64,000 nucleotides of DNA, from the NCBI RefSeq assembly GCF_024679245.1, contig NC_090191.1:38352982-38416981 (forward strand), read 5' to 3'. Positions 27,201 to 36,186 of this stretch are shown in pieces. The DNA is from Pseudorasbora parva. Lineage: Eukaryota; Chordata; Actinopteri; Cypriniformes; Gobionidae. The position numbers and the translations under genes are program-made. Positions within the stretch are counted from its first letter, which is position 1. Each line of letters opens with the position of its first letter. Under the pieces are notes generated by a model. That model ran no database searches and was not told the origin of the DNA. It worked only from the letters and a program-made list of their open reading frames with translations.

Positions 27201-30200
27201 AGGGCGCTGGCGTTGTCTGTTCCCCGCTTCTCCACCCACAAATCATGTTAACTGTACTATTAGATTTAGATTTTATATTATTTAATTATGTTTGTGGCTA
27301 GTTTAACAGTCAGAGCTACAATTAGGACAGTTGCTGTTTGCTGGCAGCCACTTAGAGGGTGTCGGCTGCTCACTGGTGGTCTTGGTGGTCTCCCTCGGGC
27401 TTGAGCTGCATGGTGGCTGTAGTTTGCGCCAGGCTAGCGTCATCAGGGTCCGGCATGATGTTGGGATGTTCTGCTTCTCGGCTGCTGAGTCTCGGCTGTG
27501 TCACTATTCCGCATTGCGGCCATGGAATGGCTTGGACTTCTGCACCGACCCCGGTGTGTCCACAGAAGTGCCCGGTAAACTTTGTTTGCCTCCTGCATGG
27601 TGCTGCGGCAATCCCCATCATCTGCTCTTCGCTGTCATGCCTCGACGACGTCATCAGGACACTGCCGAATTGGGAATATGTGGCCATAGAGCGCTGGGAG
27701 AAATGTAATGCATGGAGTGGACCGCAGTGTACTGGAGCTTACAGAGATTTCCTCCATCAGCTGTTTCTGTTCAGTTTTCTGTGTTGGTTGATTGTTTGTA
27801 TTATTCTATATTTAGGGGCCAAGCACCGAAGGTGCGGAGGCACCTATTGAAATCGTTAGTGTTCCTATTATTATTATTCTGCTTCTTCTTCTTCTTCTTC
27901 TTCCGCCATAGGAGTCTCTGGCAGCCCATAGAACCGTATGGTAAAAAGTTGTGAAATTTGGCACACTCATAGAGGCCAGTCTGAGCTGTCACTATAGCAA
28001 ATTTGGTGCCTCTAACTCAATCCCTCTAGCGCCACCACCTGTCCAAAGTTTCACTCATATTTATGCTTATAACTTTTGACCCCTAAGGGCTAGAAACAAA
28101 ATTCTTTTTTCATCGGATTCCTTGGCTCAAGCCGATTCGATTTCACCCTATGATGTCATTTTCCGGTATGCAAATTTTCCCGCCATTTTGAATTTTCTGA
28201 AAAACCTACTTTTTCGAACTCCTCCTAGGCCGTTGCTCCGATTTTCACGAAAATTGAAACAGATCATCTTCAGAGCATGTTGACAAAAAGTTATGGAATT
28301 CAAGTTGATTCGTCCAATCGTTTTCAATAAACGCACAAACAAATTTTACGTGGAGGTTGCAAAAACACACTAAAGGCTATATCTCCGCAACGCTTTATCG
28401 TATTCAAACCAACCTTGGTACATGTCATCACAAGCATGACTTGAAGCAACATGCAGCGTTTCGGCGCAGCGCCACCTACCTGTCCGGAGATACGAAAAAT
28501 GCCTATTTTGGCTTATAACTTCTGAACCGTTTATCCAAAAATCATAAAATTGGTCTCATTAGATTCAGGGCGTCATGCCGAGTCGACTGATATCCAATTT
28601 TACCATGTCGGCCATTTTGGATGTCGGCCATTTTGAATTATGTGCAAAAATGCTGTATTTTATGAACGCATGAACAGATTGTTATGAAACTTGGTATGGG
28701 TCATCACCACGATGCCCTGAAGTAGCCTGAGAAGTTTCGAAACAGCGCCACCTAGTGGAGAATTTTTTTTTTCAAACGCTTATAACTTTGGGTGTGGTTG
28801 ACATATTTTGATGGGAGTGTGTTTTTTGGTCTCCTGAATCCTTGCCGACTCCAACGATACCAGACTTGCCAGGTTTCGGCATATGGTTTGCGCAGAGTTG
28901 TAATTTAGTGCTTAAAAAACATTTGCTGATATCTTCGAAACCGCTAGTCCGATCGAGACGAAACCAGCCTCAGAAGTTCGGAAACATAGGTCGATAGCTA
29001 TACGCTAATGCCCAAATCTCAAAATATTGATAGTAAGGGGTAGTAAAATCCAATCAAAGTCAGGTGTCAGTCATTTTTTACGTGTTTTTTCATATAAATG
29101 TCTATAACTCCAAAACAAAATGAAATATTTTCACCAAACTTGACACACATATGTATGGGCTCACTACGAGGACACATAAAAAAATTGGTGGGATTGTGCC
29201 TCTTGGTGGTGCTATAATAAAACAAAACATGAAATTCCCATTGACTTCAATGCAGTATTACGGTTTAAAATGCTAATGCTATAATTTAAGAATGCACTAG
29301 TGTATCATTACAAAACTCGGTATGTGTCTTCCGCTCTATGTCCCGAAGATATTCAAAAAGTTTCGGGGCAGCGCCACCTTGTGGTCAAAAGTTGTAATAA
29401 AATGTACAAAAATGCTAATAACTTTTGATTAAATTAGCCTATTGTAATGAGACTGGTCATAATACATTCATTGGCTCATGCCGAGAAGATAGATACCAAT
29501 TTTGCCATATTTTGCAAACATATCTGTGCTCCATCTTGTTATTTGTTAAAAATCTACTTTTTCAAACTCATCCTAGACCGTTTGTCCGATTTTCACCAAA
29601 ATTGATCCGTATCGTCTTCAGACCATGCTGACAAATACTTATGGATTTCGGATTGATAGACAAAACAGTTTTCATATACCACTGCAACAGAGTTGAGCCA
29701 TGATGCAAAAATTACTCTTGAGGCTGTATCTCTGCAATGCTTTGACATATTGACACCAAACTTTGCATGTGTCATTGTCATCTCAATCTGACTAAACCAC
29801 ATCAGTTTCGTAACAGTGACACCTATTGGTCGAAAGTGATAAACCATTAAACCATTATTATTGACTGTATTTAAAATTTGACTGCTATTTTGCCTAAAAT
29901 CAACTTAATAGGTCCTTAATGGCTCATTGTTGCAGTTGGCTTGAGACTTCCAGCCATGCTGGCATGTCTTGTCTTCTTCTTTGCGCTTGGCCCCGATAAT
30001 GGCTGCTTGCAGCTATATTTTTAATTGTTATTCATTTTTTTGTTATTTGTTCCTTTTGTTGCACTTTGAATCTATATATATCTCCACTGCAAACTAGCTT
30101 TTGGATCCATTTTGATATGTAATGGCCACTTTTCACAACCTAATGATTTCCAGTTTCATCCAGTTCCCAATTTCAAGAAAATCAAGCTCCACAATATTTT

Positions 30201-30987
30201 TTTATTATGTCACATTAACTCATGTTAACTTGAATTATATAGAACAATTTTGAGATTGCCATTGAATACTTGAGAAAACACTTAAATAAGTTAATTGTGA
30301 TTTGTAATCTTAGTGACTTATCACATAATGTGATCTTATTTTAAGCTTTATCTCACTGATTCCTTTTCTTATTTTTTACTCTTGATGTGTTCTGTATATT
30401 AGTGCTATGTAGATATTTAAAAAGATCATATTTACTGCAGGGCCTTGATTTATCTGTAAGGTGCACTCATATATTTTTGCTGATCACTTTCAGGATAGAA
30501 TCATCAATCTAGTGATCGGTGGACTTGCGTCTTTACTCGTTCTGGTAAGTTTTGACCACTAATGAAGATCTCAATATGTCTATCTATCATATTGTCAATG
30601 TCATTATTAACTCAGAATGTTCCCCCGACTCTTTCAGGTGACCATCATTAGCTCAATCATCTTCCCTTCACTGCCTCCCAAGCCATTGAATATTTTCTTT
30701 GCCGTCTGTATCATGCTAGTCTGCGGGTCAGTGTTGGTTCTGGTGAGTGAGAACTTCCTATGTAGTCTAAAAAGCATTAGGTTTAATTGGTTTAATGGAT
30801 GCAATTTCTGACTAAAATAAAATCACATCCGTCTTTCTTTCAGATATTCTGGTATAGGCAGGGAGATCTGGAGCCCAAGTTTCGCAACTTGATCTACTAC
30901 ATGCTGTGCTCCATCGTTCTGCTGTGTATCTGTGCCAACCTGTACTTTCATGATGTGGGACGTGACAAACAGAGCAATGCCTTATAA
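24230..30987 (+). CDS. tmem243: Transmembrane protein 243
   Basis: Small membrane protein of unknown biochemical role (human 118 residues, also called MM-TRAG). Coding exons: 25658-25735, 30494-30544, 30638-30742 and 30844-30987, totalling 378 bases and 125 residues. The start given here includes probable 5' UTR exons near 24240-24308 (donor 'atatccag|gtaagt') and 24800-24926. The cytosolic N terminus is [20 protein letters not shown]. It is followed by four hydrophobic segments ([39 protein letters not shown]; a [18 protein letters not shown] stretch, the first segment probably spanning two helices) and a polar tail ending SNAL. The first coding intron is 4.8 kb and carries a Tc1-like relic and a large dispersed element. 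AATAAA near 31537 probably ends the transcript. Confidence 0.93.
25824..27180 (+). mobile_element. Rearranged Tc1-like transposon, catalytically dead
   Basis: The left terminus 'actgatgagccaaaacat' (25826-25843) returns inverted as 'atgttttggctcatc' near 27161-27175, flanked by TA-rich sequence. Between them lie a piece of the N-terminal transposase domain ([18 protein letters not shown], about 25977) and, after 600 bases of other sequence, the C-terminal part ([40 protein letters not shown]; about 26870-27090). The family's catalytic Glu in NPIEHLWD is Lys here, and the middle of the gene is missing. Confidence 0.85.
26384..26423. repeat. Perfect 15-bp hairpin inside the Tc1 relic
   Basis: GAGACCACTTAACAT, a 10-base spacer and the exact reverse complement ATGTTAAGTGGTCTC. 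It is probably the collapsed remainder of a short inverted-repeat element inserted in the transposon. Confidence 0.8.
27330..27760. other. GC-rich block with open frames on both strands
   Basis: A 430-base GC-rich segment in an AT-rich intron, open in overlapping frames on both strands (27331-27708 and 27359-27850 plus, 27370-27687 minus). It abuts the dispersed element starting at 27815. Its composition suggests a fragment of a retroelement or captured transcript. I recognise no domain. Confidence 0.35.
27815..30027. mobile_element. 2.2-kb dispersed element with GGGGCCAAGC termini and internal repeats
   Basis: Bounded by GGGGCCAAGC (27815-27824) and its inverted copy GCTTGGCCCC (29985-29994), followed by a tail ending near 30027. 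The interior is not coding. It consists of about five diverged modules of roughly 270-450 bases. Each has a 'gcgccacct' block (about 28023, 28467, 28745, 29371, 29813), usually followed by 'gcttataactttt' and then 'ggctcatgccga'-type sequence. It lies in tmem243 coding intron 1. The family resembles abundant teleost repeats, but a class is not asserted. Confidence 0.65.
28743..28759 (-). promoter_or_regulatory. CTCF-like core motif within the dispersed element
   Basis: The reverse complement reads TCCACTAGGTGGCGCTG, matching the CTCF core pattern CCASYAGRKGGCRSY at every position. A near match (one mismatch) recurs in the next module at about 29369-29387. Confidence 0.45.
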
Positions 30988-31559
30988 TACTGTTACAACG
31001 GGAACCGTCCCAATCAGTGGAATGTTCATCATTCTGTGGGTGCTTTGGAACCCCACTTGAGTTCTTGAATCAGGAGAATTCATTTTCCTACAAGTCCCAT
31101 TTGTGTGGGCAAGGCCAGTCTGCCTTTGGAAGCCATGTTAGTGGACTAAACTTATTTATAAAAGCAAACATGTTAGCGATGAGTAGCACTCTGGGATGTT
31201 CGTGCACACGTTTTGCACCCTAAATGCTGTACACAGCTTAACCTATATGCCAATGACGTTTTTTTGAAATAAGCCATGGCAATGTAATGCATAATGCTTT
31301 TATATTTCTACATGACACACCTCTATGGAACATTCCTAATTAAGAAATTCCTTATTTTGTATTTAAATGATCAGAAAAGCAATTTTGAAAAAGAGCACTT
31401 AGAGGCATGCAGCAGTCGTTGAAAATCATGCTTTTTTTTTCTTCTTCTTTTTTTTCTAAATTACTGAACTGTTATTTGATATGGTGCAAACCTTAAAATT
31501 TTGGTTATCAACCGTATGTAATTTGGATTGTATGTAATAAATAAATACATATATACAAT

Positions 31560-32220
31560 ATACATTTGTTAGCTCTTTTGTGCTTTATGTTGTATAAAGT
31601 TAATACAGCTTTTATGAAACATTGGGAAGTTTTATATGAGAAACCTGGGGAACTTCTTGGTCCTGCTTGGGCCTTGGGACCTCTAGAGGATAAAGCTGAA
31701 CCCTGACTTTAGATGTTTACAAATCTGTCCTGTGCAAATTGGGGGCTGATCAATTACTCAAACCTACATCTAATCAAAGCTGGATTTGAAATTAAACTAG
31801 TTGAGGCTATTTGATCCATTCAGTTTGTATTTTGTAAACATTTTTACCCCACTAATATAAACGTATGTACTAATTTAGATCACACTAACAAAAAGAGAAA
31901 ACAATAGCTTGTAGTATTAGCATAGGTTATATATATATATTTCTTTTTTTTTTAATCTGTATATTTTTGATTAATAAATATTTTGTTAGTAGGCCTGCAT
32001 TCCATACAAACATGGCTCTTGAAATATCCCGAAAATGTATCAATTTATAGTAAGTGCTCATGCTGTTTACTCACCTCATATTGTTTAAAAGTTTTAGGAC
32101 ATTTTCATCCATGAAACACAAGGGTATGGGATGACTGGAAAACAGTTAAATTGAAGAAGGTGAAAGACAGACTGAAATATAAATCATGTCTTGGTTCAAA
32201 TCTTAAGTCTTCAAAGTGTT
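31560..32220. other. Spacer downstream of tmem243
   Basis: AT-rich, with no gene recognised. It precedes the tandem array that starts near 32.2 kb. Confidence 0.6.
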
Positions 32221-32256
32221 TATGTAGAGAATCATTTGCCTTTCATACATAGAAAC

Positions 32257-32312
32257 CTCAGTGGCTAAAGCGTTGAGTTTTAATCCTGGAGACCTGAGTT
32301 CAAATCCCACTA
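32257..32312 (+). other. Degenerate tRNA-like module A, unit 1
   Basis: D-arm-like 'cagtggctaaagcg' is followed 20 bases on by a B-box/T-arm 'gagttcaaatcccac'. The same module recurs at about 35284-35343, 38300-38359 and 41168-41224. The unit 4 copy has the cleanest D-arm ('agctcagtagataaagcg'). The acceptor stem is not convincing, so this is a tRNA-like relic. Confidence 0.4.
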
Positions 32313-32550
32313 ATGCTTCTGTTAAATTGTTGTCAATAAATCCAACAAAGTGCCCCAAACACCGGCCCTCAGTGTGAAAGTCACGGTGGCGCTGCCGGCT
32401 AAACACACGTTCTCCAACGAAGAAGTGGCGATGAGGTGTGGGTTCAAACCCCAGCTCACTGTGTGAAGAGACTCTGTCAAAGCTTTAACTGCTTTATTGG
32501 AAACTCTCAGGATAACAGTGAAGTATAAGTTCCTTCACATGTAGAGACAA

Positions 32551-32624
32551 GAGACCTGTGGCTCAATGGTATGAGCGCTGCCTCACGGGTTCAGAGGTTG
32601 CTGGTTCGATCCCAGCTGGGTCTC
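32551..32624 (+). ncRNA. tRNA-like sequence 1a
   Basis: Folds as a cloverleaf: acceptor AGACCTG/TGGGTCT (seven pairs, two G-T), T8, D stem GCTC/GAGC with GG in the loop, and T arm GCTGG-TTCGATC-CCAGC. The internal promoter is intact: A box TGGCTCAATGG and B box GGTTCGATCCC. The anticodon stem has two mismatches next to the loop and the loop lacks U33, so normal decoding is unlikely. No TTTT terminator lies directly downstream. Confidence 0.55.
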
Positions 32625-32717
32625 TTTAATATGGGATCAAGTCCAACTATTGCTGACTTTAAACTCTTCTCATTAGACAAGATGTCCTGAAAACCAATCA
32701 CTGCCACGAGATCCATG

Positions 32718-32790
32718 ATGGGCGAGTGGATAAACACACACACACTCTCTGAGGATGAGGCTGTGATGAAGACACGGGTTCAAATCTCAC
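32718..32790 (+). other. Degenerate tRNA-like module D, unit 1
   Basis: 'gggcgagtggataaac' resembles a D arm and 'cacgggttcaaatctcac' a B box/T arm, spaced about 65 bases. Recurs in units 2-4 near 35756, 38771 and 41635. The intervening CA stretch varies in length (cacacacacac versus cacacacac), which argues against a conserved RNA fold. Confidence 0.35.
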
Positions 32791-32857
32791 TTTAACTGCT
32801 TTATTGGAAGCTCTCAGGATAACAGTGAAGTATAAGTTCCTTCACATGTAGAGACAA

Positions 32858-32931
32858 GAGACCTGTGGCTCAATGGTATGAGCGCTGCCTCACGGGTTCA
32901 GAGGTTGCTGGTTCGATCCCAGCCGGGTCTC
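32858..32931 (+). ncRNA. tRNA-like sequence 1b (possible SINE head)
   Basis: Identical to 1a except in the last bases before the acceptor. Unlike 1a it continues into a 100-base body ('tgcgatacgagtgaatg' ... 'caggggttatgcttttgg') ending in an A-rich run near 33038. This is the layout of a tRNA-derived SINE; the alternative is a composite RNA gene. Confidence 0.55.
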
Positions 32932-33091
32932 TGCGATACGAGTGAATGATGTGTGAGTGAAGGGGTGGGGATGAGTCGGGTCCCCCCCCAAGCCATGGCG
33001 CCAGGTACAGCAGGGGTTATGCTTTTGGAAACGTTTAAAAAAAAAAAATAGCTGTATAAAATTTTGACCCACCGTCCCTTCCCCAACTACT

Positions 33092-33154
33092 TAGGTTACC
33101 ATTGGTTTCTTTTTAAAGGAGTCACCCTCCAAAAAAGAAACCGATAGTAACCTA
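33092..33154. other. Conserved hairpin, unit 1
   Basis: TAGGTTAC...TTGGTTTCTTTTT pairs with AAAAAAGAAACCG...GTAACCTA around a loop of GA/GT-rich bases, giving a stem of more than 20 pairs with one C-A mismatch and one G-T pair. It is preceded in every unit by 'ccgtcccttcccc'. Confidence 0.65.
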
Positions 33155-33191
33155 CACATTAACTAGCCAACACACACATGAGAAGCCTCAC

Positions 33192-33273
33192 CTGTCCATG
33201 ACCAGTCAACGTCTGTCCACACGACTTTGAGCTCTGCTTCTGTTGACCGGACGCTCCAAACACATCCTTTATT
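33192..33273 (-). other. Exon-like block on minus strand, unit 1
   Basis: An 82-base block bounded on the minus strand by a good acceptor ('tctcctacag') and donor ('gtgagg'). One frame is open (contains AELKVVWTDVDW-like sequence, in line with ELRVVWTDVG in unit 4). Homologous blocks: 36224-36305, 39244-39325 and 42133-42234. It pairs with the CpG-rich block near 33.9-34.1 kb as a candidate second exon. No protein family recognised. Confidence 0.35.
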
Positions 33274-33881
33274 CTGTAGGAGAAACACAGAGATAAACAC
33301 ACATTACTCCATACAGTACATCTAAATCATCAGAATGTCAAAGTTATCCTACATAATAGTTCATAAATATAAGATGACATATATATTAATAGTGTCACTT
33401 GAACAGTGCAGCTCTACTAAAGCATGAAGCAGCAGAACATCAGAGCTTCACTCCAACTGACTCTAATAACAAACACCAGTCCAGTAGATTATTACCCACA
33501 GTAAGACTACAACAACACAGACAAAAACACAAGTCCTTGAGATTCTCCCTCATAATATCAATATTAGATGGCGATTGGCTCAAAGCTTACACATGCAAAG
33601 CATCAACCAGCGCTCGATCTGTTCTTCTGAAGCTCTGACAGCGAGCAAACAAAGCCTGAGATAAACCTTCATAAAGATCAGACTGCCTTCACACTTGATT
33701 AGATGTCAAATAACAAGTTTTAAGTGAAAGACTCCATCAAATGCAAGATGTGTGTGTTCGCGAAGCGCGTGAAGTCCATCACAATGACGTGAATGTAAAT
33801 AAACTGACAGGTGAGCAGAACTATCTGTACAAACTTACACAATTATGCAAAACATTAATTTATAAGGACAAATCTACTTAC

Positions 33882-34075
33882 GGTTGAGTCGGGTGAATCT
33901 ATATTCCCATATTTAGTCCGTTTTGTCGGTTTATTTGCTGAAATATGTGCAGTTGAGTGATCAGTTTTCGTCCGCACGTGCTGTAGCGACTGTCGTCAAG
34001 CGTCATTGTTGTCAAGGACCCAAAGGTGTCGCGCGGACAGTGAACCCCGCTCGCGCCGCCCAGTGGAGCGGATGA
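33882..34075 (-). promoter_or_regulatory. CpG-rich candidate first exon/promoter, unit 1
   Basis: A CpG-dense stretch ('gtcgcgcgg', 'ctcgcgccgcc') inside an AT-rich unit, ending on the minus strand in a consensus donor ('ctcaacc|gtaagtag'). Homologous in unit 2 (from 36913) and unit 3 (from 39931); unit 4 ends before this point. Its direction and pairing with the downstream exon-like block suggest a minus-strand transcript. Confidence 0.35.
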
Positions 34076-34508
34076 GAAACTGCACCTCAGTTCCTGTCAT
34101 TCTGCTAATAGTGTTGTAGCCAACTTAAATGTGTTCTGGGCAAGCGAATCTGTGGACAGTCGTAGGTGAGAGGGCTGTTATTTAATGTTCATAAGTTTTA
34201 AATAACTAATGTATGATTTTGTCACGGTCTGAGATAGATTAACGCTCAACTGATGCCGAGACAGATAAAATGACATGAGTAAACACTTAAAACATGGTTC
34301 AGGAGATCGGATGAGGTTCGTTTGTCACGTTTTTATGTTTAAAGTGATGTTTATCACGTTTTTTCAGAGTTAAACAGTGGTTTCGTGTTGTAATGTAATC
34401 TAACAACAATATTAAACTAGTGATATAACGACTAAACATTTTAATTGTGTTTAAAGGCCGCTTTTACTGATGAATATAACAGGCACAGGCATGATATCAG
34501 ATGAGTGT

Positions 34509-34527
34509 CAGCGCCGCCTTGTGGACA
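34509..34527 (-). promoter_or_regulatory. CTCF-like motif, unit 1
   Basis: The reverse complement TGTCCACAAGGCGGCGCTG matches the CTCF core at 13 of 15 positions. It is identical in unit 2 (about 37525-37543) and unit 3 (about 40558-40576). Confidence 0.35.
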
Positions 34528-35587
34528 ATAAGCGTATCTGTATTCAATAATGAGAACAGCAGCAGGTGGAAAGAGACTCAAATAAAGCAAGAGCTGCTCA
34601 CTGCAGAGCCGAATGACGTCCAGCTCCACCTCTGTGGATCTGATGGTTGGAGGGATGGGCGGGGTTAGGGAGTGGTTTGACCCTCTAGCTCCACCCATTA
34701 CACCCAAATTACATCTAGAGAGAGATGGAGCTGGACTTCACGCTCCACCAGTGACTCCTTTCAAATAAAGCAGAGGAGTGTAATCCTGCTCCTGTCAGAC
34801 ACTTTCCAGAGTTTAGCTCCAACCTCATTCATTTAAAACACCTGGAGCTGCTCATCAACGTCTTCAGGTGTACTAGAAACTTCCAGGCAGGAGTGATCGA
34901 CTGATAAAAACTATTTACTTGATGCTATCTGTAATTGTATGTGTTATCTGTTTAAGTATGACATGAAAAGTGTTAATAAAGTTCATAATGACGAATCTTA
35001 TGATAATGTGAATATTTGGTAATGTTTCAGTCACTCATTACAGCAATATTACTGACTCATATTATTAACAATTTGTTATGTAACTCAAATAATCCAGGTT
35101 CAGTCCTGAACATGAACATTAGAGACTTTTAAAATCATCTAAAAATTACTAACAATAAAACAATGAAGTCCTGTCATACAAATGAACACAGATAGTGTGC
35201 AAGTGATGACTAGGAGATTCATGTTCTCAAGCCGGTAAAAGACTGAAACACCAAACACACCCAAAACACACATTAACTACAGACTCAGTGTTTAAGTGGA
35301 TAAAGCGTTGAGTTTTAATCCTGGAGACCCGAGTTCAAATCCCACTAATGCTTCTGTTAAATTGTTGTCAATGAATCCAACAAAGTGCCCCAAACACCGG
35401 CCCTCAGTGTGAAAGCCACGGTGGCGCTGCCGGCTAAACACACGTTCTCCAACGAAGAAGCGGTGATGAGGTGTGGGTTCAAACCCCAGCTCAGTGTGTG
35501 AAGAGACTCTGTCAAAGCTTTAACTGCTTTACTGGAGAATCCGACAGGATAACAGTGAAGTATAAGTTCCTTCACATGAAGAGACAA

Positions 35588-35661
35588 GAGACCTGTGGCT
35601 CAATGGTATGAGCGCTGCCTCACGGGTTCAGAGGTTGCTGGTTCGATCCCAGCTGGGTCTC
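35588..35661 (+). ncRNA. tRNA-like sequence 2a
   Basis: Same 74-base sequence as 1a, with A box, B box and acceptor pairing intact. Confidence 0.55.
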
Positions 35662-35892
35662 TTTAATATGGGATCAAGTCCAACTATTGCTGACTTTAAA
35701 CTCTTCTCATTAGACAAGATGTCCTGAAAACCAATCACTGCCACGAGATCCATGATGGGCGAGTGGATAAACACACACACTCTCTGAGGATGAGGCTGTG
35801 ATGAAGACACGGGTTCAAATCTCACTTTAACTGCTTTATTGGAAGCTCTCAGGATAACAGTGAAGTATAAGTTCCTTCACATGTAGAGACAA

Positions 35893-35966
35893 GAGACCTG
35901 TGGCTCAATGGTATGAGCGCTGCCTCACGGGTTCAGAGGTTGCTGGTTCGATCCCAGCCGGGTCTC
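35893..35966 (+). ncRNA. tRNA-like sequence 2b (possible SINE head)
   Basis: Same sequence as 1b, 305 bases after 2a, followed by the same body and an A-rich run near 36070. Confidence 0.55.
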
Positions 35967-36124
35967 TGCGATACGAGTGAATGATGTGTGAGTGAAGGGG
36001 TGGGGATGAGTCGGGTCCCCCCCCAAGCCATGGCGCCAGGTACAGCAGGGGTTATGCTTTTGGAAACGTTTAAAAAAAAATTAGCTGTATAAAATTTTGA
36101 CCCACCGTCCCTTCCCCAACTACT

Positions 36125-36186
36125 TAGGTTACCATTGGTTTCTTTTTAAAGGAGTCACCCTCCAAAAAGAAACCAATAGTAACCTA
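36125..36186. other. Conserved hairpin, unit 2
   Basis: As in unit 1, but the 3' arm reads AAACCAATAGTAACC, which turns the unit 1 G-T pair into A-T. Confidence 0.65.

Larger units (their letters stand above)
32240..35305. repeat. Tandem array unit 1 (about 3.03 kb)
   Basis: The anchor 'cgttgagttttaatcctgga' occurs at 32271, 35306, 38321 and 41185. Unit 1 order: tRNA-like module A, a 'gtgggttcaaacccc' module, tRNA-like copy 1a, module D, tRNA-like copy 1b with a body and A-rich run, hairpin, minus-strand exon-like block, CpG-rich block, CTCF-like site, then about 600 bases of AT-rich spacer. It is highly similar to units 2 and 3. Repeated minus-strand open frames of 85-88 codons (for example 34441-34707) are shared only because the units are recent copies. 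Confidence 0.9.

Noticed and set aside
27331..27850. Overlapping open frames of 105-163 codons on both strands
   Set aside because: Opposite-strand overlap, no family recognised, no splice context; kept only as a GC-rich block of uncertain origin.
32551..32624. Functional decoding tRNA gene
   Set aside because: The anticodon stem has two mismatches beside the loop and the loop lacks U33; no immediate oligo-T terminator. Described as tRNA-like only.
34441..34707. Open frame of 85-88 codons conserved in three array units (also 37457-37714 and 40490-40747)
   Set aside because: The units are recent near-identical copies, so conservation of the frame carries no information about coding; no recognisable domain and no frame-specific substitution pattern could be seen.
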